A stretch of 64,000 nt of DNA, taken from positions 3,372,001 through 3,436,000 of the forward strand of contig NZ_CP126539.1 in NCBI RefSeq assembly GCF_030177755.1, written 5' to 3'. Below the pieces are notes generated by a model. That model saw only the letters and a list, made by a program, of their open reading frames with translations. It had not been told where the DNA came from and made no database searches. Below, in pieces: positions 8,889 through 19,752 of this stretch; the first letter of the stretch is position 1, and every line of letters begins with the position of its first letter. The position numbers and the translations under genes were made by a program. The DNA is from Devosia sp. RR2S18. GTDB lineage: Bacteria > Pseudomonadota > Alphaproteobacteria > Rhizobiales > Devosiaceae.

Positions 8889-9389
8889 ATGCTCTACTTT
8901 ACCAGCGACACGCATTTCGCCGACCCGCGCGTGCTGCGCATCGACCGCCGGCCCTTCCCCAACATGGCTGAACACGATGCGGCGTTGATTGCCAATTGGA
9001 ACAGCATTGTCGGACCAGACGACGAGATTTGGCATTTGGGCGACGTTGCCCGCGGCACGACCGAACAGGTCGAAGCGCTCCTGGCGCAACTCAACGGCAC
9101 CAAGCACCTCATCATCGGCAATAACGACCCACCGGCCACCCTCGCCGCAACCGGGTGGGCGAGCATTCAGCACTATGCCGAGCTCAAGCTCGCGGGCCAG
9201 CTCTTTATCCTCTGCCACTATCCGTTCCGCACTTGGAACCAGATGGGCAAAAAGTCCATCAATCTGCACGGCCATTCCCATGGGCGTCTCAAGCCCATGC
9301 CCCGGCAGTTCGACGTCGGCGTGGACCCGCAGGCGCTACTTCCGCGGACCCTCGAAGAGGTGCTGGCGAGCCGTAGGGCGCGCGCCTAG
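8889..9389 (+). CDS. Calcineurin-like metallophosphoesterase
   Basis: The 166-residue protein has the order of binuclear-metal motifs of small calcineurin-like phosphoesterases: DTHFAD near residue 7, [20 protein letters not shown] and HGHSHG. The substrate cannot be told from sequence; close relatives are annotated only as metallophosphoesterases. It starts 7 bases after mutL and probably shares its transcript. Its stop codon overlaps that of the convergent edd gene. Confidence 0.85.
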   Translation: MLYFTSDTHFADPRVLRIDRRPFPNMAEHDAALIANWNSIVGPDDEIWHLGDVARGTTEQVEALLAQLNGTKHLIIGNNDPPATLAATGWASIQHYAELKLAGQLFILCHYPFRTWNQMGKKSINLHGHSHGRLKPMPRQFDVGVDPQALLPRTLEEVLASRRARA

Positions 9390-11200
9390 CTGAAGACGCT
9401 GGCGCCCCGGTCAGCCACCCCGACCAGCGCACGCATGCCGGCAAAGAGCTCGCGGCCCATGCCGAAATGCTGCGGGCTGAGGTCTTCTGTCGCCGGCGTC
9501 CGGGCGAAGAACTCGGCTTCGTCGCCCAGGAAGGTCAACGTACCCGCGTTGGCGTCGAGCCGGATCATGTCACCATCGCGGATCTTGCTGATTGGCCCGC
9601 CTTCGTTGGCTTCTGGCGTCATATGGATCGCCGCCGGCACCTTGCCCGAGGCTCCCGACATGCGCCCGTCGGTCAACAGCGCAACCTTGAAACCGCGGTC
9701 CTGCAGCACGCCCAGCGCGGGCGTCAGCTTGTGCAGTTCGGGCATGCCGATGGCCTTGGGGCCGGAGAAGCGCACCACGGCGATGACATCGCCATTGAGC
9801 TCCCCAGCCTTGAACGCGGCCTGCATGGCTTCCTGGCCGTGGAACACGCGCGCCGGTGCCTCGACCACGCGGTGCTCGGGCTTCACTGCTGAAACCTTGA
9901 TCACCGAACGCCCCAAATTGCCGGTGAGCAGCTTGAGGCCCCCCGTCTCCTGGAACGGCGTCTTGGCCGAGGTCAGAACCTTGGGCAGCGCCGACTCTTT
10001 GGCCGCCGGCTCGAAATGGAGCTTGTCCTCGATCAGCTTGGCTTCCACCGTATAGCCCGACAGGCCGCTACCCCAGACGGTTTTGACGTCCTCGTGCAAA
10101 TGCCCGCTTTCGAGCAGCTCTTGGATCAAAAAGCCCATGCCACCCGCGGCATGAAAGTGGTTCACGTCCGCCACGCCATTGGGATAGACACGCGCCAGAA
10201 GCGGCGTGGCGTCGCTGAGATCGCTCATGTCGTCCCAGGTCACCTGCAGACCCGCCGCCGCCGCGATGGCGATCAAGTGCATGGTGTGGTTGGTCGAACC
10301 GCCGGTGGCGTGCAGACCCACCAGCCCATTCACAATGGACTTCTCGTCCACCACATGGCCGACCGGCGTATACTCATTGCCCAAGGCGGTGATCGAGAGC
10401 GCGCGGGTGGTCGCCGCCCGCGTCAGCGCGTCTCGCAGCGGTGTGCCCGGATTGACGAAGCTAGCGCCGGGGAGATGGAGACCCATGATCTCCATCAGCA
10501 TCTGGTTGGAGTTGGCCGTGCCATAGAAGGTGCAGGTGCCCGGCGAGTGGTAGCTCTTGCTCTCGGCTTCGAGCAGTTCGGCACGGCCGACCTTCCCCTC
10601 CATATAGAGCTGGCGGACCTTGCTCTTTTCGTCATTGGGGATGCCCGAAGGCATCGGTCCGGCCGGCACGAACACCGCGGGCAGATGCCCAAAGGTGAGC
10701 GCGCCGATGAGCAGGCCCGGTACGATCTTGTCGCAAATGCCGAGATAGACCGCCGCGTCGAACATGTTGTGCGAAAGGGCAATGGCCGTGGACATGGCGA
10801 TGACGTCGCGGGAAAACAGCGACAGATCCATGCCCGCCTGGCCTTGGGTTACCCCATCGCACATGGCCGGCACGCCGCCCGCCACCTGCGCCGTAGCGCC
10901 GATCTCGCGGGCCGCTTCCTTGATGATATCGGGATAGAACTGGTACGGCTGATGCGCCGAAAGCATGTCGTTGTAGCTGGTGACGATCCCTAGATTGATC
11001 GCCTTGTTGCCCGCCAGCGCGGCTTTTTCAGCGGGTGAGCAGGCGGCAAAGCCGTGCGCGAGATTACCGCAAGACAACACGGCGCGGTTGACGCCGGCCT
11101 CACGGGCCGCATCGACGCGGTTGAGATAATCCCGACGCGTATCGCGGCTCCGTTCTGCGATACGGTCGGTCACATCCTGAATGGATTGGCGGACGGACAT
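9386..11200 (-). CDS. edd: Phosphogluconate dehydratase (Entner-Doudoroff)
   Basis: Iron-sulfur dehydratase that turns 6-phosphogluconate into 2-keto-3-deoxy-6-phosphogluconate. Start ATG 11200 follows GGGAGCT; the frame runs on upstream to 11455, but that part overlaps pgl. The protein has 604 residues, normal for Edd. IlvD/Edd hallmarks include [19 protein letters not shown], the cluster cysteine in [16 protein letters not shown], and [17 protein letters not shown]. It is the last gene of the kinase-zwf-pgl-edd operon. No eda (KDPG aldolase) is in the window. Confidence 0.96.
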   Translation of the reverse strand: MSVRQSIQDVTDRIAERSRDTRRDYLNRVDAAREAGVNRAVLSCGNLAHGFAACSPAEKAALAGNKAINLGIVTSYNDMLSAHQPYQFYPDIIKEAAREIGATAQVAGGVPAMCDGVTQGQAGMDLSLFSRDVIAMSTAIALSHNMFDAAVYLGICDKIVPGLLIGALTFGHLPAVFVPAGPMPSGIPNDEKSKVRQLYMEGKVGRAELLEAESKSYHSPGTCTFYGTANSNQMLMEIMGLHLPGASFVNPGTPLRDALTRAATTRALSITALGNEYTPVGHVVDEKSIVNGLVGLHATGGSTNHTMHLIAIAAAAGLQVTWDDMSDLSDATPLLARVYPNGVADVNHFHAAGGMGFLIQELLESGHLHEDVKTVWGSGLSGYTVEAKLIEDKLHFEPAAKESALPKVLTSAKTPFQETGGLKLLTGNLGRSVIKVSAVKPEHRVVEAPARVFHGQEAMQAAFKAGELNGDVIAVVRFSGPKAIGMPELHKLTPALGVLQDRGFKVALLTDGRMSGASGKVPAAIHMTPEANEGGPISKIRDGDMIRLDANAGTLTFLGDEAEFFARTPATEDLSPQHFGMGRELFAGMRALVGVADRGASVFS

Positions 11201-11264
11201 AATTGAGCTCCCAAGCTTGGAGCCCGTCGTGGCCAGAACAGTCGATTGGGGACCGTTCCAGGGA

Positions 11265-11972
11265 CTATGGGCACCAGTAGACGTTGACAGGGTGACCGGA
11301 GCGCAGAACGGCTCGGATGGGCATGTCCTCGATGGGTCCATCGCCCAGCGCCGTGTCGAGTACGCTGGCCTTTTCCTCCCCTTCGATATGAAGGTACAGC
11401 CCATCCGTGCGGAGGAGACGCGGAAGGGTAAGGGTGATGCGCGGCTCGCCCGCACCGGGCGCCCGCAGGGATAGTGCCGGCCCTTGCGAGGTCAGCGCTT
11501 GGTCGAGCGTGTCGCCGCCCGGAAAGAACGAAGCGGTGTGGCCATCGCTGCCCATACCGAGCACGACGGCAGCAAACTGATCGGGTAATTGGGCAAGGAG
11601 TGCGTTGGTCTTGGCCACCGCCTCCATATTGGGCTCATCGCCGCCCGAATAAAGGGGGAAGAAGCGGGCAAATGCCGCCGGCCCCTGCAGCATGCGCTCG
11701 TTGACCAAGAGCGCATTGGAGCGATCACTGGTCTCGTCGACCCAGCGCTCGTCCACCAGCGTGACGATCACCTTGTCCCACTCGATGTCCTTGGTCTTGC
11801 CCAGCGCCTGGAAGAACCGTCCCGGCGTCGAGCCGCCGCTCACGGCAATGGCCGCAACGCCGCGCTCGGCAATCGCTGCGCGGATCCTATCGGCAACCCC
11901 CTCGGCCAATTCCTTGGCCAGGGTCACCTTGTCGGCAAAGCTGCGGCGCTCGATGCTTGCGGTGTCGCTCAC
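11265..11972 (-). CDS. pgl: 6-phosphogluconolactonase
   Basis: Hydrolyses 6-phosphogluconolactone, the step between Zwf and Edd. The 235-residue protein has [22 protein letters not shown] and [15 protein letters not shown], all typical of the NagB-like lactonase family. It starts with GTG at 11972, whose first base is the last base of the zwf stop codon (TAGTG), so translation is likely coupled. There are 64 bases between pgl and edd. Confidence 0.95.
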   Translation of the reverse strand: MSDTASIERRSFADKVTLAKELAEGVADRIRAAIAERGVAAIAVSGGSTPGRFFQALGKTKDIEWDKVIVTLVDERWVDETSDRSNALLVNERMLQGPAAFARFFPLYSGGDEPNMEAVAKTNALLAQLPDQFAAVVLGMGSDGHTASFFPGGDTLDQALTSQGPALSLRAPGAGEPRITLTLPRLLRTDGLYLHIEGEEKASVLDTALGDGPIEDMPIRAVLRSGHPVNVYWCP

Positions 11973-13453
11973 TAGACTTCGTCCTCATACCAGGTGCGGC
12001 CGTCGCGCTCGATCAGGGCGATAGCGCCGCTGGGCCCCCAGGTACCGGCCGTATAGGGCTGCGGCGGTTCGCTGGAGCGATCCCAGGCCTCCCGTATGGG
12101 GTCGACCCACATCCAGGCTGCCTCGAGTTCGTCGCGCCGCATGAAGAGCGTCTGGTTGCCGCGGATCACATCGAGCAGCAGGCGTTCATAGGCCTCGGGC
12201 GTGCGTTCGGTGAAGGTCTGGGCAAAGCTCAGATTGAGCGGCACCTCGCGCAGGCGCATGCCGCCCGGACCGGGGTCCTTGATCATCATCATGAGCTTGA
12301 CGCCCTCGTCAGGCTGCAGGCGGATGATGAGTTTATTGGCGCGCGGCGCGCCTTCGGCATGGTCGAAGATGGAGTGCGGAATGGGCTTGAACTGGATGCA
12401 GATTTCCGAGACGCGGTTGGCCATGCGCTTGCCGGTCCGCATGTAGAACGGGACGCCCGACCAGCGCCAATTGCCGATCTCGGCCTTGAGCGCCACGAAG
12501 GTCTCGGTGCGGCTGCCCTTTTTGTCTTCGGGCAGTTCCTCCTGGTAGCCGGCAACCGAGGTCGTCTCGGATTTGACGCCCTTGTACTGGCCGCGCACCG
12601 TCATCTTGGTGACGTCGCTATTGGCGATCGGCTTGAGCGCCCGCAACACCTTGAGCTTTTCATCGCGGAGTGCATTGGCGTCGTCCGATGCGGGCGGCTC
12701 CATAGCCACCAGGCACAGCAGCTGCAGCATATGGTTCTGGATCATGTCGCGGAGCGCGCCGCTCTCGTCGTAGTAGCCGCGCGTGCCGGCGCCGACGCTT
12801 TCGGCCACAGTCAGCTGCACGTGGTCGATATGGGCCGAGTTCCAGATGGGCTCGAAGAGTGTATTGGCAAAGCGCAGCGCTAAGAGGTTCTGCACCGTCT
12901 CTTTGCCGAGATAGTGGTCGATGCGATAGACCTGATCTTCCTCGAAGATTTCGGCCACGCCGTCATTGATCTGCATCGAGGAGAGCAGATCATGGCCCAG
13001 CGGCTTTTCGATCACCACGCGGGCGTCGCGGCGATAATAGCCTTGCTTGGAGAGATATTGCGCAATGGGCGCGAAGAGATCGGGCGCCACCGCCAGGTAG
13101 AAAGCCCGCACGATATTGGCATCGTCGCGTAGCGCCTGCCCGAGATCGCCCCAGCCCTCCTCGTTCAGCACATCATTGACGATGTAGGAGAAGATCGAGA
13201 CGAAGCGGTCGATTGTCGCCTTGTCCTGATAGTCCTTGTCGACGAACTGGGTGACTGCGTCGCACGCCAGGTCCTGGAACTCGGCATCGCTGAGATCGGA
13301 ACGCGACACCCCGATGATCCGGCTCTGCTCGTCGAACTGCCCATCCATGAACCGGTGATAGAGCGCCGGAATGAGCTTGCGCTTGGTCAGGTCACCGGTG
13401 GCGCCGAACACCACATAGTCGAAAGGCTGGACGGGAATGATACGGCTGGACAC
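11972..13453 (-). CDS. zwf: Glucose-6-phosphate 1-dehydrogenase
   Basis: Oxidises glucose 6-phosphate to 6-phosphogluconolactone with NAD(P). The 493-residue protein has the N-terminal nucleotide site VFGATGDLTKRKLIPALY and the active-site segment RIDHYLGKE at about residue 176, both diagnostic. Length is normal. It lies between the sugar kinase (27 bases upstream) and pgl (1-base overlap), so the operon feeds glucose into the Entner-Doudoroff route. Confidence 0.97.
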   Translation of the reverse strand: MSSRIIPVQPFDYVVFGATGDLTKRKLIPALYHRFMDGQFDEQSRIIGVSRSDLSDAEFQDLACDAVTQFVDKDYQDKATIDRFVSIFSYIVNDVLNEEGWGDLGQALRDDANIVRAFYLAVAPDLFAPIAQYLSKQGYYRRDARVVIEKPLGHDLLSSMQINDGVAEIFEEDQVYRIDHYLGKETVQNLLALRFANTLFEPIWNSAHIDHVQLTVAESVGAGTRGYYDESGALRDMIQNHMLQLLCLVAMEPPASDDANALRDEKLKVLRALKPIANSDVTKMTVRGQYKGVKSETTSVAGYQEELPEDKKGSRTETFVALKAEIGNWRWSGVPFYMRTGKRMANRVSEICIQFKPIPHSIFDHAEGAPRANKLIIRLQPDEGVKLMMMIKDPGPGGMRLREVPLNLSFAQTFTERTPEAYERLLLDVIRGNQTLFMRRDELEAAWMWVDPIREAWDRSSEPPQPYTAGTWGPSGAIALIERDGRTWYEDEV

Positions 13454-13480
13454 GGGAAGGAAGTCCCTTTCAAACGGAAG

Positions 13481-14422
13481 TCAGGCGGCGTCGAAGTTCT
13501 GCTTGGCGAGGATCACTGCACCATGCAGTGGCTCGAATTGCGGCAAGGCGACGAAATCGCCGTAACGCTGCTGGAAGATGGGAAAAAGGCGCTGCCCGAA
13601 GCCACCGACAACCGCCATGACGGTCGCGCCATGGCGCTTGAACCAATTGGCGTAGGTATCGACATAGCCAAGCTGGATGTCCATCATCTTCTTGGCCACG
13701 GCATCGCCCCGGTCATAATGCTCGATAAACAGCGGCATGAGCTGGCCGTATTCGGCGGGCGCCCGGCCGATCAGCGCATCGTCACAGCCCTCTGAGCCGT
13801 CGCGGCTGATGATCTTGAGGTCCATGTCGCTGGCGAACGACCAGGTCATCACCGCCTGGTTGTCGCCGCCCAAGCGCTCGATCACCGCCTTGGTCAGCGG
13901 CGAAGCCTCGACCAGCCCATCCTCCGCCTCGACGGCATAGCGGACCAGCTCCCGCCCCAGAATTGCGCCCGACATCTGATCGCCGATCGGAAAGCCCCAG
14001 CCACCGGCTTGCAGGCGCTGGCCATCGACCACGGCCATTGCAGCCGAACCGGTTCCCACGATGATCACGCCGCCTTCGCCGCCGCCTAGCGCGCCGGCAT
14101 GGGCGATGTCGATGTCGTCATAGACGCGAACACCGGCAAACGGCCAGGGGCGAGCCGCGAACTCAGCGCGTGCCGTGTCCATGCGCCCCCCCGCCATGCC
14201 GAAGCAAGCGAAAGTGTTCGCGGTTTCCGCATAGTCGATGCCGGCCGCGGCGAACACATCGCGCGTGCCGTCGCTGATCGCCTTGTAGGCGGGCTCCCCA
14301 GCGTCGATCTGCAGGTTGGCGCGACCGTTCTTGACCTCTGCCAGCGTGACCAGATTCTCGTCGGCCAGGCGGATACGGCAATTGGTGCCACCGCCATCAA
14401 CGCCAAGATAGTACCTGGACAC
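13481..14422 (-). CDS. BadF/BadG/BcrA/BcrD-type sugar kinase (glucosamine/N-acetylglucosamine kinase-like)
   Basis: The 313-residue protein belongs to the actin-fold BadF ATPase family. It has the phosphate-1 loop LGVDGGGTNCR near residues 6-16, GTGSAAMAVVDG (phosphate-2) and GWGFPIGDQMSGA. Such proteins phosphorylate glucosamine, N-acetylglucosamine or related sugars. It is the first gene of the zwf-pgl-edd operon, where many alphaproteobacteria carry a glucokinase. It may therefore supply sugar phosphate to the pathway as an unrelated substitute for Glk (inference). It is divergent from cobU across 205 bases. Substrate is uncertain. Confidence 0.85.
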   Translation of the reverse strand: MSRYYLGVDGGGTNCRIRLADENLVTLAEVKNGRANLQIDAGEPAYKAISDGTRDVFAAAGIDYAETANTFACFGMAGGRMDTARAEFAARPWPFAGVRVYDDIDIAHAGALGGGEGGVIIVGTGSAAMAVVDGQRLQAGGWGFPIGDQMSGAILGRELVRYAVEAEDGLVEASPLTKAVIERLGGDNQAVMTWSFASDMDLKIISRDGSEGCDDALIGRAPAEYGQLMPLFIEHYDRGDAVAKKMMDIQLGYVDTYANWFKRHGATVMAVVGGFGQRLFPIFQQRYGDFVALPQFEPLHGAVILAKQNFDAA

Positions 14423-14627
14423 GCGCGAAGTCTCCTTGAAACATTGAGGATTCTAGAGGTCGAATTCGGCGCGGACCATAATGCGAAAGCCGCTAAGACG
14501 AAAGTAGCATGGGGCAGAAAAATCCTGCGCCGTGGCGGAGTACTGCCGGCGGGTTTATGCTGGCGGCGCAACCATGCCTTGTTCGAGGATTTATCGGGTA
14601 GCCATGGCGGATGGCAGAGAGGCCGAA

Positions 14628-15182
14628 ATGACAAGACACACATTGGTGCTGGGCGGCGCACGCTCTGGTAAGACAGCCTTTGCTGAACGCTTGGCGATCC
14701 GAAGTGGCAACCAACCCGCCTACCTCGCCACGGCCGAAGCGCTCGATTCGGAAATGCGCGATCGCGTCGCCAGCCATCAGCGGCTGCGCGGCAAACGCTT
14801 CGCTACCATTGAGGAGCCGCTTGCCCTTTCCGATACCCTCTTTTCAGCCTCGGTCTCACACGACGTGATCCTGGTGGATTGCCTGACCCTCTGGATCACA
14901 AACCTCCTGGTCGCCAACGAGGACGTATCCAAAGCCGTCAGCGAACTGGGCGCCACCCTCGTGCAACTCAAGCGCGCCAACGTCATCCTGGTCAGCAACG
15001 AGGTCGGCCTGGGCATCGTGCCCGACAACGCCATGGCCCGCACCTTCCGCGACCTTGCCGGCGCCGCCCACCAGCGCCTCGCCGAAATCTGCGATGACGT
15101 CTACTTCGTCGTCGCTGGTCTCCCCATGACGCTCAAAGGGGTGTCCCCCGACGAGATATCCAGCCGCATCCACGAGGCATAG
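14628..15182 (+). CDS. cobU: Adenosylcobinamide kinase / adenosylcobinamide-phosphate guanylyltransferase CobU/CobP
   Basis: Bifunctional enzyme of the nucleotide-loop part of cobalamin synthesis. It phosphorylates adenosylcobinamide and then transfers GMP. Start ATG 14628 follows AGAGAGG and gives 184 residues; the upstream extension is not supported. The P-loop GGARSGKT is at 9-16, followed by the family's SHQRLRGKRF and VDCLTLWITNLL segments and NEVGLGIVP. It stands alone on plus, with a palindromic repeat behind it and the cbiB-cobQ-cobB-cobA operon facing it about 0.8 kb away. I see no riboswitch in its leader. Confidence 0.94.
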   Translation: MTRHTLVLGGARSGKTAFAERLAIRSGNQPAYLATAEALDSEMRDRVASHQRLRGKRFATIEEPLALSDTLFSASVSHDVILVDCLTLWITNLLVANEDVSKAVSELGATLVQLKRANVILVSNEVGLGIVPDNAMARTFRDLAGAAHQRLAEICDDVYFVVAGLPMTLKGVSPDEISSRIHEA

Positions 15183-15221
15183 GGCTTTCCCGGAGACAGC
15201 AGGGAAGATCGCTTCAGGTGT

Positions 15222-15332
15222 CACCCCCACCTAACCTCCCCCTGGGAGGGAGGGGGAGAAACCTCTCGGGCACGCGCCCCCCAGCCCACCGGCCCAACTC
15301 CTCCCCCTCCCAGGGGGAGGCCGGGTGGGGGT
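15222..15332. repeat. GC-rich palindromic repeat, copy 2
   Basis: The left arm reads CCCCCACCTAACCTCCCCCT (15224-15243) and the right arm at about 15299-15332 reads CTCCCCCTCCCAGGGGGAGG then CCGGGTGGGGG. The left arm is of the CTAA type and the right arm of the CCGG type, so the outer arms are a mismatched pair. It fills the gap between cobU and the ParB-like gene. Confidence 0.8.
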
Positions 15333-15432
15333 GAATCCCGTAAGCGCCCCCAACGACCCCTCACCCCGCCGCTACTTGACAGATTTATGACGTTTGTATG
15401 AACCTTCTGCTCGCTTTTGAGTTCGGGAGGCC

Positions 15433-15996
15433 ATGCGCATCTACACTGCATCCCCAGCGGTCGAGTTCCACCGCTCCTTCCCCGGTATCGAGCTGCGATT
15501 GCATTCCGAGCGCATTCCGCCTGAGCGGTGCAAGATTTATCGCCGGCAGATCCGCAGCGGCGCTCATGCAGCCCGCCTCTTCAGCGCCTTTCGCTCCGCG
15601 GGCGGTCGACCCTTTGTGGGGTTTGGCCATCCCTTGGCACGTCCCATGCGGATTGGCGAAGTCATCGACCACCTGGAAGAGATAGACCCTAGCGAACGGC
15701 GTAGGTTCGCTGCCGACAAGTTCCTGGAGACCGGCATGCCCGAGCAGGTGGAGGTTCCCGCCTATGCACTGGGCGAAGACGAGTACCTGCTGCTGGACGG
15801 CAATCACCGGACCACTGCTCTGTGCCTCGCCGAGCAACCCTCCCGCCTCACCTTGCGGGTACTCGAGGCACCGGTTGACCGGCGTTTCCTGATCGACCTC
15901 AAATATTGGGATGGCGGCTGGCGGCGCTTCGGCCGGCGACTCCGGCGCTGGCAAGAAGCGCCGGCCTCGGTGCGAGGCGAGCCGTCGTCGTCCTGA
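15433..15996 (+). CDS. ParB/Srx-fold-like hypothetical protein
   Basis: 187 residues, ATG 15433 directly behind GGGAGG. The only recognisable motif is LLDGNHRTTAL at about 119-129, which resembles the phosphate-binding DGNHR segment of ParB/sulfiredoxin-like folds. Before it lies an IGEVIDHLEEI stretch. The C-terminus is rich in Arg and Trp. There is no signal peptide and no helix-turn-helix that I can see, so this is not a chromosome-partition ParB. Function unknown. Neighbours are cobalamin genes on both sides, but nothing ties it to that pathway. Confidence 0.7.
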   Translation: MRIYTASPAVEFHRSFPGIELRLHSERIPPERCKIYRRQIRSGAHAARLFSAFRSAGGRPFVGFGHPLARPMRIGEVIDHLEEIDPSERRRFAADKFLETGMPEQVEVPAYALGEDEYLLLDGNHRTTALCLAEQPSRLTLRVLEAPVDRRFLIDLKYWDGGWRRFGRRLRRWQEAPASVRGEPSSS

Positions 15997-16028
15997 GACG
16001 CGCCTTCAGGCGTCCTCGCGGCAGCCCC

Positions 16029-16997
16029 TCAGGTTCCTACCCACCAGATCACCGCCAACGCCACGCTCACTCCAAGCAGCACATGGAGCGTCTTGCGATA
16101 GAGCAGCAGCGCCCACAAGATGTCACTGGATCCGAGCTTGCGCTTACCCTGGCCGAACGCGGGCAGATCGACCAGTTCGCCCTCATAGCTGCGGGGGCCA
16201 CCCAGCTGAAAGCCGAGCGCTCCGGCAAAGGCCGCCTCGGGCCAACCCGCATTCGGAGAGTCGTGCTTACGCGCATCCCGCCGCGCTGTTGCCCAGGCAG
16301 CCGATGGGCTCACCTGCGGCATGAAAAAGCAGCCAGCCGTGACGAGTACGGCCGTGAACCGCGCGGGAAGCCAATTGACCAGATCGTCAAGCTTGGCCGC
16401 CGCCAAGCCATAGTCGCGATAACGCTCATTGCGGTGGCCAATCATGGAATCGGCGGTGTTGATCGCCTTGTAGAGCGCAATACCGGGTAGCCCCAGCAGC
16501 ACCAGCCAAAACCAGGGCGCGACCACACCATCGGAGGTGCTCTCGGCCAAGGTTTCGATGGCGGCGCGGGCAACACCGGCCTCGTCCAGCGCTTCGGGAT
16601 CACGCCCCACGATGTGGCTCACCGCTTCGCGTCCCGCGGCCAATGAACTGCGCAACGCCTCTGCCACACGTTCAACCGAGCGAGCGAGTTCCTTTTGCGC
16701 CAGGAATGGTGTCGCCAGCAGTACTTCGAGAACGAAGCTGCCAGGAAGCTGACGCAGAGCTATCTGAATGGCAGCGGCAACGACCAGCGTTACCACCAGT
16801 AGAACGGCGAGCGAGACGAGACCGGCTAACCGCCGCTGCTCGGATGTTCGCTCCGGACGATTGGTGCGCGCCTCGAGTGCGCTGATCAGCTTGCCATACC
16901 AGATCACCGGATGGCCGATCCTGGCAACCAGTTCCTGCGAATAACCCAGCCAGCGCTCCATGAGGAGCGCCAGAGGCGCGACGAATGCTTCCATCAA
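16029..16997 (-). CDS. cbiB: Adenosylcobinamide-phosphate synthase CbiB/CobD
   Basis: Membrane protein that attaches aminopropanol (phosphate) to adenosylcobyric acid. The 322-residue sequence has the family blocks [47 protein letters not shown] and [10 protein letters not shown]. Four to five hydrophobic segments are present. Its ATG overlaps the cobQ stop by 4 bases. It is the last gene of cobA-cobB-cobQ-cbiB. Confidence 0.95.
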   Translation of the reverse strand: MMEAFVAPLALLMERWLGYSQELVARIGHPVIWYGKLISALEARTNRPERTSEQRRLAGLVSLAVLLVVTLVVAAAIQIALRQLPGSFVLEVLLATPFLAQKELARSVERVAEALRSSLAAGREAVSHIVGRDPEALDEAGVARAAIETLAESTSDGVVAPWFWLVLLGLPGIALYKAINTADSMIGHRNERYRDYGLAAAKLDDLVNWLPARFTAVLVTAGCFFMPQVSPSAAWATARRDARKHDSPNAGWPEAAFAGALGFQLGGPRSYEGELVDLPAFGQGKRKLGSSDILWALLLYRKTLHVLLGVSVALAVIWWVGT

Positions 16998-18457
16998 CCC
17001 GCCCTCACCGGCTCGGCCAGCGCCAGCAATGCCTCGATATCCAAATGCTGTTCGAGATGGATCGCCAAGGCGTCCAGCGTGGCTTCGACCTGATGCTCAT
17101 AGTTTACATCGCCACTGGCTGCCGCGCCGAGAAAAGCGCGCCGAAACGCATCGGCGGAAAACAGCCCATGCAGATAGGTCCCCATCACTCGACCATCGGC
17201 ACTCATCGCCCCCTCGCGCGCGCCGCCCACAAGGGCAAAGGGCCGGCTACGGTCCGCACCATCGGTCACGCCCATATGCATATGGTAGCCGCTGATCGGC
17301 TGGCCAGTCGTGGCGTGCTCGGCTGCCTCGACCCGCAATTGTTTGATCGGGGCGAGCACCGTCTCCACCGCCAACAGCCCCAGCCCCTGACTTACGCCAG
17401 GCGCCCCTTCGACACCGTCGGGATCGGCGATGGTGCGGCCCAGCATCTGATAGCCCCCGCAGACACCCAGCACCTTGCCACCCGCTCGGTGGTGGGCAGC
17501 GATGTCGATATCCCAGCCATTGGCCCGCAGCGCCGCCAGATCGCTCCGCGTCGATTTCGACCCGGGCAGCAGCACCAGATCGGCATCGCGCGGGAGGGGA
17601 TTGCCCGGCGCCAGCAGTGTCACTTTCACCCCCGGCTCAGCCCGCAGCGGATCGAGATCGTCGAAATTGGCAATTCGTGGCAGGCGCGGTACGACGACAT
17701 GCAACGTTCCGCTGGCATTTTCCGGCAAAGCGTCGAGCGCCATCGAGTCCTCTGCGGGTAGCTTCGTTGCCGCCTCGAACCACGGCACCGGCCCCAGGCA
17801 CGGCACCCCGGTCCGTTCGGCGATAAACCGCGCGCCATCGTCAAACAGCGCCGGATCACCCTGGAACTTGTTGACCAGAGTGGCCCGGATCAGGCCCGCG
17901 TCCGCAGGATCGATTACCGCAAAGGTCCCCACCAGCGCCGCAATCACCCCGCCCCGCTCGATGTCGCCGACCAGCACAACCGGCGCTCCCGCTGCCTGGG
18001 CAAAGCCGAAATTGGCGATGTCATTGCCCCGCAGATTGACCTCGGAAGCGCTGCCCGCCCCCTCCACCAGCACATAGTCGACGTTGCGACCGAGCTCCTG
18101 GAACGCTTGGAGAACCTGTGGCAGCAGCCGTCCCCGTTTGCGCCAATAGGCGCGCGCATCCATAGACGCCACGCGCTGCCCGCGCACCACCACTTGCGAA
18201 CCCGTTTCGCCCTCGGGCTTGAGCAAAACCGGGTTCATTGCCGTGAGCGGCTCGCGCCGCGCCGCGCGTGCCTGCAGGGCCTGCGCCCGGCCGATCTCGC
18301 CACCATCGGCGGTCACGGCGGCATTGTTGCTCATGTTCTGCGGCTTGAAGGGCGCAACGCGCAGGCCGCGATTGCTCAGCGCGCGGCAGAGCCCCGCCAC
18401 GAGGAGCGACTTGCCGACGTCGGACCCCGTACCCATGAACATCAAGGCTTTAGCCAT
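16994..18457 (-). CDS. cobQ: Cobyric acid synthase CobQ
   Basis: Amidates side chains b, d, e and g of adenosylcobyrinic acid a,c-diamide using glutamine and ATP. The 487-residue protein has the dethiobiotin-synthetase-like P-loop [10 protein letters not shown] at 8-17 and a C-terminal type-1 glutamine amidotransferase domain with [10 protein letters not shown]. Other blocks are [13 protein letters not shown] and [12 protein letters not shown]. It sits 2 bases after cobB and overlaps cbiB by 4. Confidence 0.96.
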   Translation of the reverse strand: MAKALMFMGTGSDVGKSLLVAGLCRALSNRGLRVAPFKPQNMSNNAAVTADGGEIGRAQALQARAARREPLTAMNPVLLKPEGETGSQVVVRGQRVASMDARAYWRKRGRLLPQVLQAFQELGRNVDYVLVEGAGSASEVNLRGNDIANFGFAQAAGAPVVLVGDIERGGVIAALVGTFAVIDPADAGLIRATLVNKFQGDPALFDDGARFIAERTGVPCLGPVPWFEAATKLPAEDSMALDALPENASGTLHVVVPRLPRIANFDDLDPLRAEPGVKVTLLAPGNPLPRDADLVLLPGSKSTRSDLAALRANGWDIDIAAHHRAGGKVLGVCGGYQMLGRTIADPDGVEGAPGVSQGLGLLAVETVLAPIKQLRVEAAEHATTGQPISGYHMHMGVTDGADRSRPFALVGGAREGAMSADGRVMGTYLHGLFSADAFRRAFLGAAASGDVNYEHQVEATLDALAIHLEQHLDIEALLALAEPVRAG

Positions 18458-18459
18458 CG

Positions 18460-19752
18460 CTAGGCCGCCGCATCGATGACATGGGCATAGGAGCCCATCA
18501 CCCGCCCGATTACCGCGCCCATGGGCGGCATGGCCTCGCCACGCGCATCGGTGGCGGCAAACAGCGGCGTCAGGCGGCTCTGCTTGGCCGAGGAGTAGTG
18601 AAACTCATGCGCCATCAGCTGTCCCGGCCAAGGCAGGTCGCCGCCATGGACCAGCCGCCGATAGCCCAGCGTCCGCTTGGGGCGGTCGATCCGCGTCGTA
18701 ACCGGCAGCAGTCCCGCCATGGGATGTTCTGCGCCGGCCTTGTCGACCAGGGTCTCGCCCAAGACCATGAACCCACCGCACTCGCCATAAAGGAGCGCCC
18801 CCCGATCCCGCGCTTCTTGCAGCCCCCGCTTGAAGCGCTCCGCCGCCGCCAGAGTGGCGCCATGCAGTTCGGGATAGCCTCCCGGCAGGAAGACCGCATC
18901 GGTGTCGGCGGCTGGTGCCTCGTCGGCCAAAGGCGAAAAGAAGCTCAGCTCCGCCCCCGCACTACGCCAGCCGTCCAGCAGATGGGGATAAAGAAAGGCA
19001 AAGGCGTCGTCCCGGGCAATGGCGATCCGCTGCCCCAAAGGCGGCAAGGCGAGGGCCCTCTGCCACGGCTGGGCAAGCGGTGCGGCAAGAGCGCGGAGCC
19101 GGTCGAGGTCGACATAGCGCCCCACCGCCTCGGCAGCCGCCCTGAGGAAGCCGTCGAATGCCGAAATCTCCCCAGGCAGCACCAGCCCGAGATGGCGCTC
19201 CGGCACCACCAGCGCGCCGTCCCGCGGAATGGCACCCAGGACCGGAATGCCCGTGCCAGCGATCGCCTCTACCAGCATGCGCTCGTGCTTCATCGACGCC
19301 ACCCGGTTGAGGATCACCCCACCGATGCGCACCCCAGCGCGCCAGTGGGCGAAGCCTGCCACCAGCGCGGCAACCGACTGGCTTTGCCGCTCGGCATCGA
19401 CGACCAGCACCACGGGCAGCTCGAGCAGTTCGGCGAGATCGGCCGTCGAGCCAATCCCATCCACGGCAGCATCGAACAGCCCCATCACGCCCTCGACCAG
19501 CAACAGGTCGGCGCCGGTCGCCTGCAGCTGCGCCAGTTCCTTGATCCGTGCGGGCGCCATCGCCCAGGGGTCGAGATTGACGGCATCGCGCATCGCCGCG
19601 CGGCCGAGAAAGGCGGGGTCGATATAGTCCGGTCCGGTCTTGGCCGGCGCCACCACCACCCCATTGCGGCGCAAGGCCGCCAACAAGCCCAGCGTGATCA
19701 CCGTCTTGCCCGAACCTGAGCGCGGTGCCGCGATGACGATTCCCCTAGCCAA
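18460..19752 (-). CDS. cobB: Cobyrinate/hydrogenobyrinate a,c-diamide synthase CobB
   Basis: Amidates the a and c side chains of (hydrogeno)byrinic acid. Motifs are APRSGSGKT near the N-terminus, [11 protein letters not shown], and the amidotransferase blocks [10 protein letters not shown] and [12 protein letters not shown] prefer the TTG start at 19752 (430 residues) because GGAGG lies 7 bases upstream. An in-frame ATG at 19779 has no ribosome site. Either way the start lies inside the end of cobA (8-base overlap for TTG), which suggests coupled translation. Confidence 0.93.
   Translation of the reverse strand: MARGIVIAAPRSGSGKTVITLGLLAALRRNGVVVAPAKTGPDYIDPAFLGRAAMRDAVNLDPWAMAPARIKELAQLQATGADLLLVEGVMGLFDAAVDGIGSTADLAELLELPVVLVVDAERQSQSVAALVAGFAHWRAGVRIGGVILNRVASMKHERMLVEAIAGTGIPVLGAIPRDGALVVPERHLGLVLPGEISAFDGFLRAAAEAVGRYVDLDRLRALAAPLAQPWQRALALPPLGQRIAIARDDAFAFLYPHLLDGWRSAGAELSFFSPLADEAPAADTDAVFLPGGYPELHGATLAAAERFKRGLQEARDRGALLYGECGGFMVLGETLVDKAGAEHPMAGLLPVTTRIDRPKRTLGYRRLVHGGDLPWPGQLMAHEFHYSSAKQSRLTPLFAATDARGEAMPPMGAVIGRVMGSYAHVIDAAA

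Noticed and set aside
10016..10993. 325-codon plus-strand open frame
   Set aside because: Antisense to edd, which has clear catalytic motifs; no independent evidence.
14423..14627. Possible riboswitch before cobU
   Set aside because: Checked for the B12 box and the CCGCAACTGT core; neither is present.
18481..19719. 412-codon plus-strand open frame
   Set aside because: Antisense to cobB over its whole length; low-complexity His/Arg/Gln-rich product typical of shadow frames.
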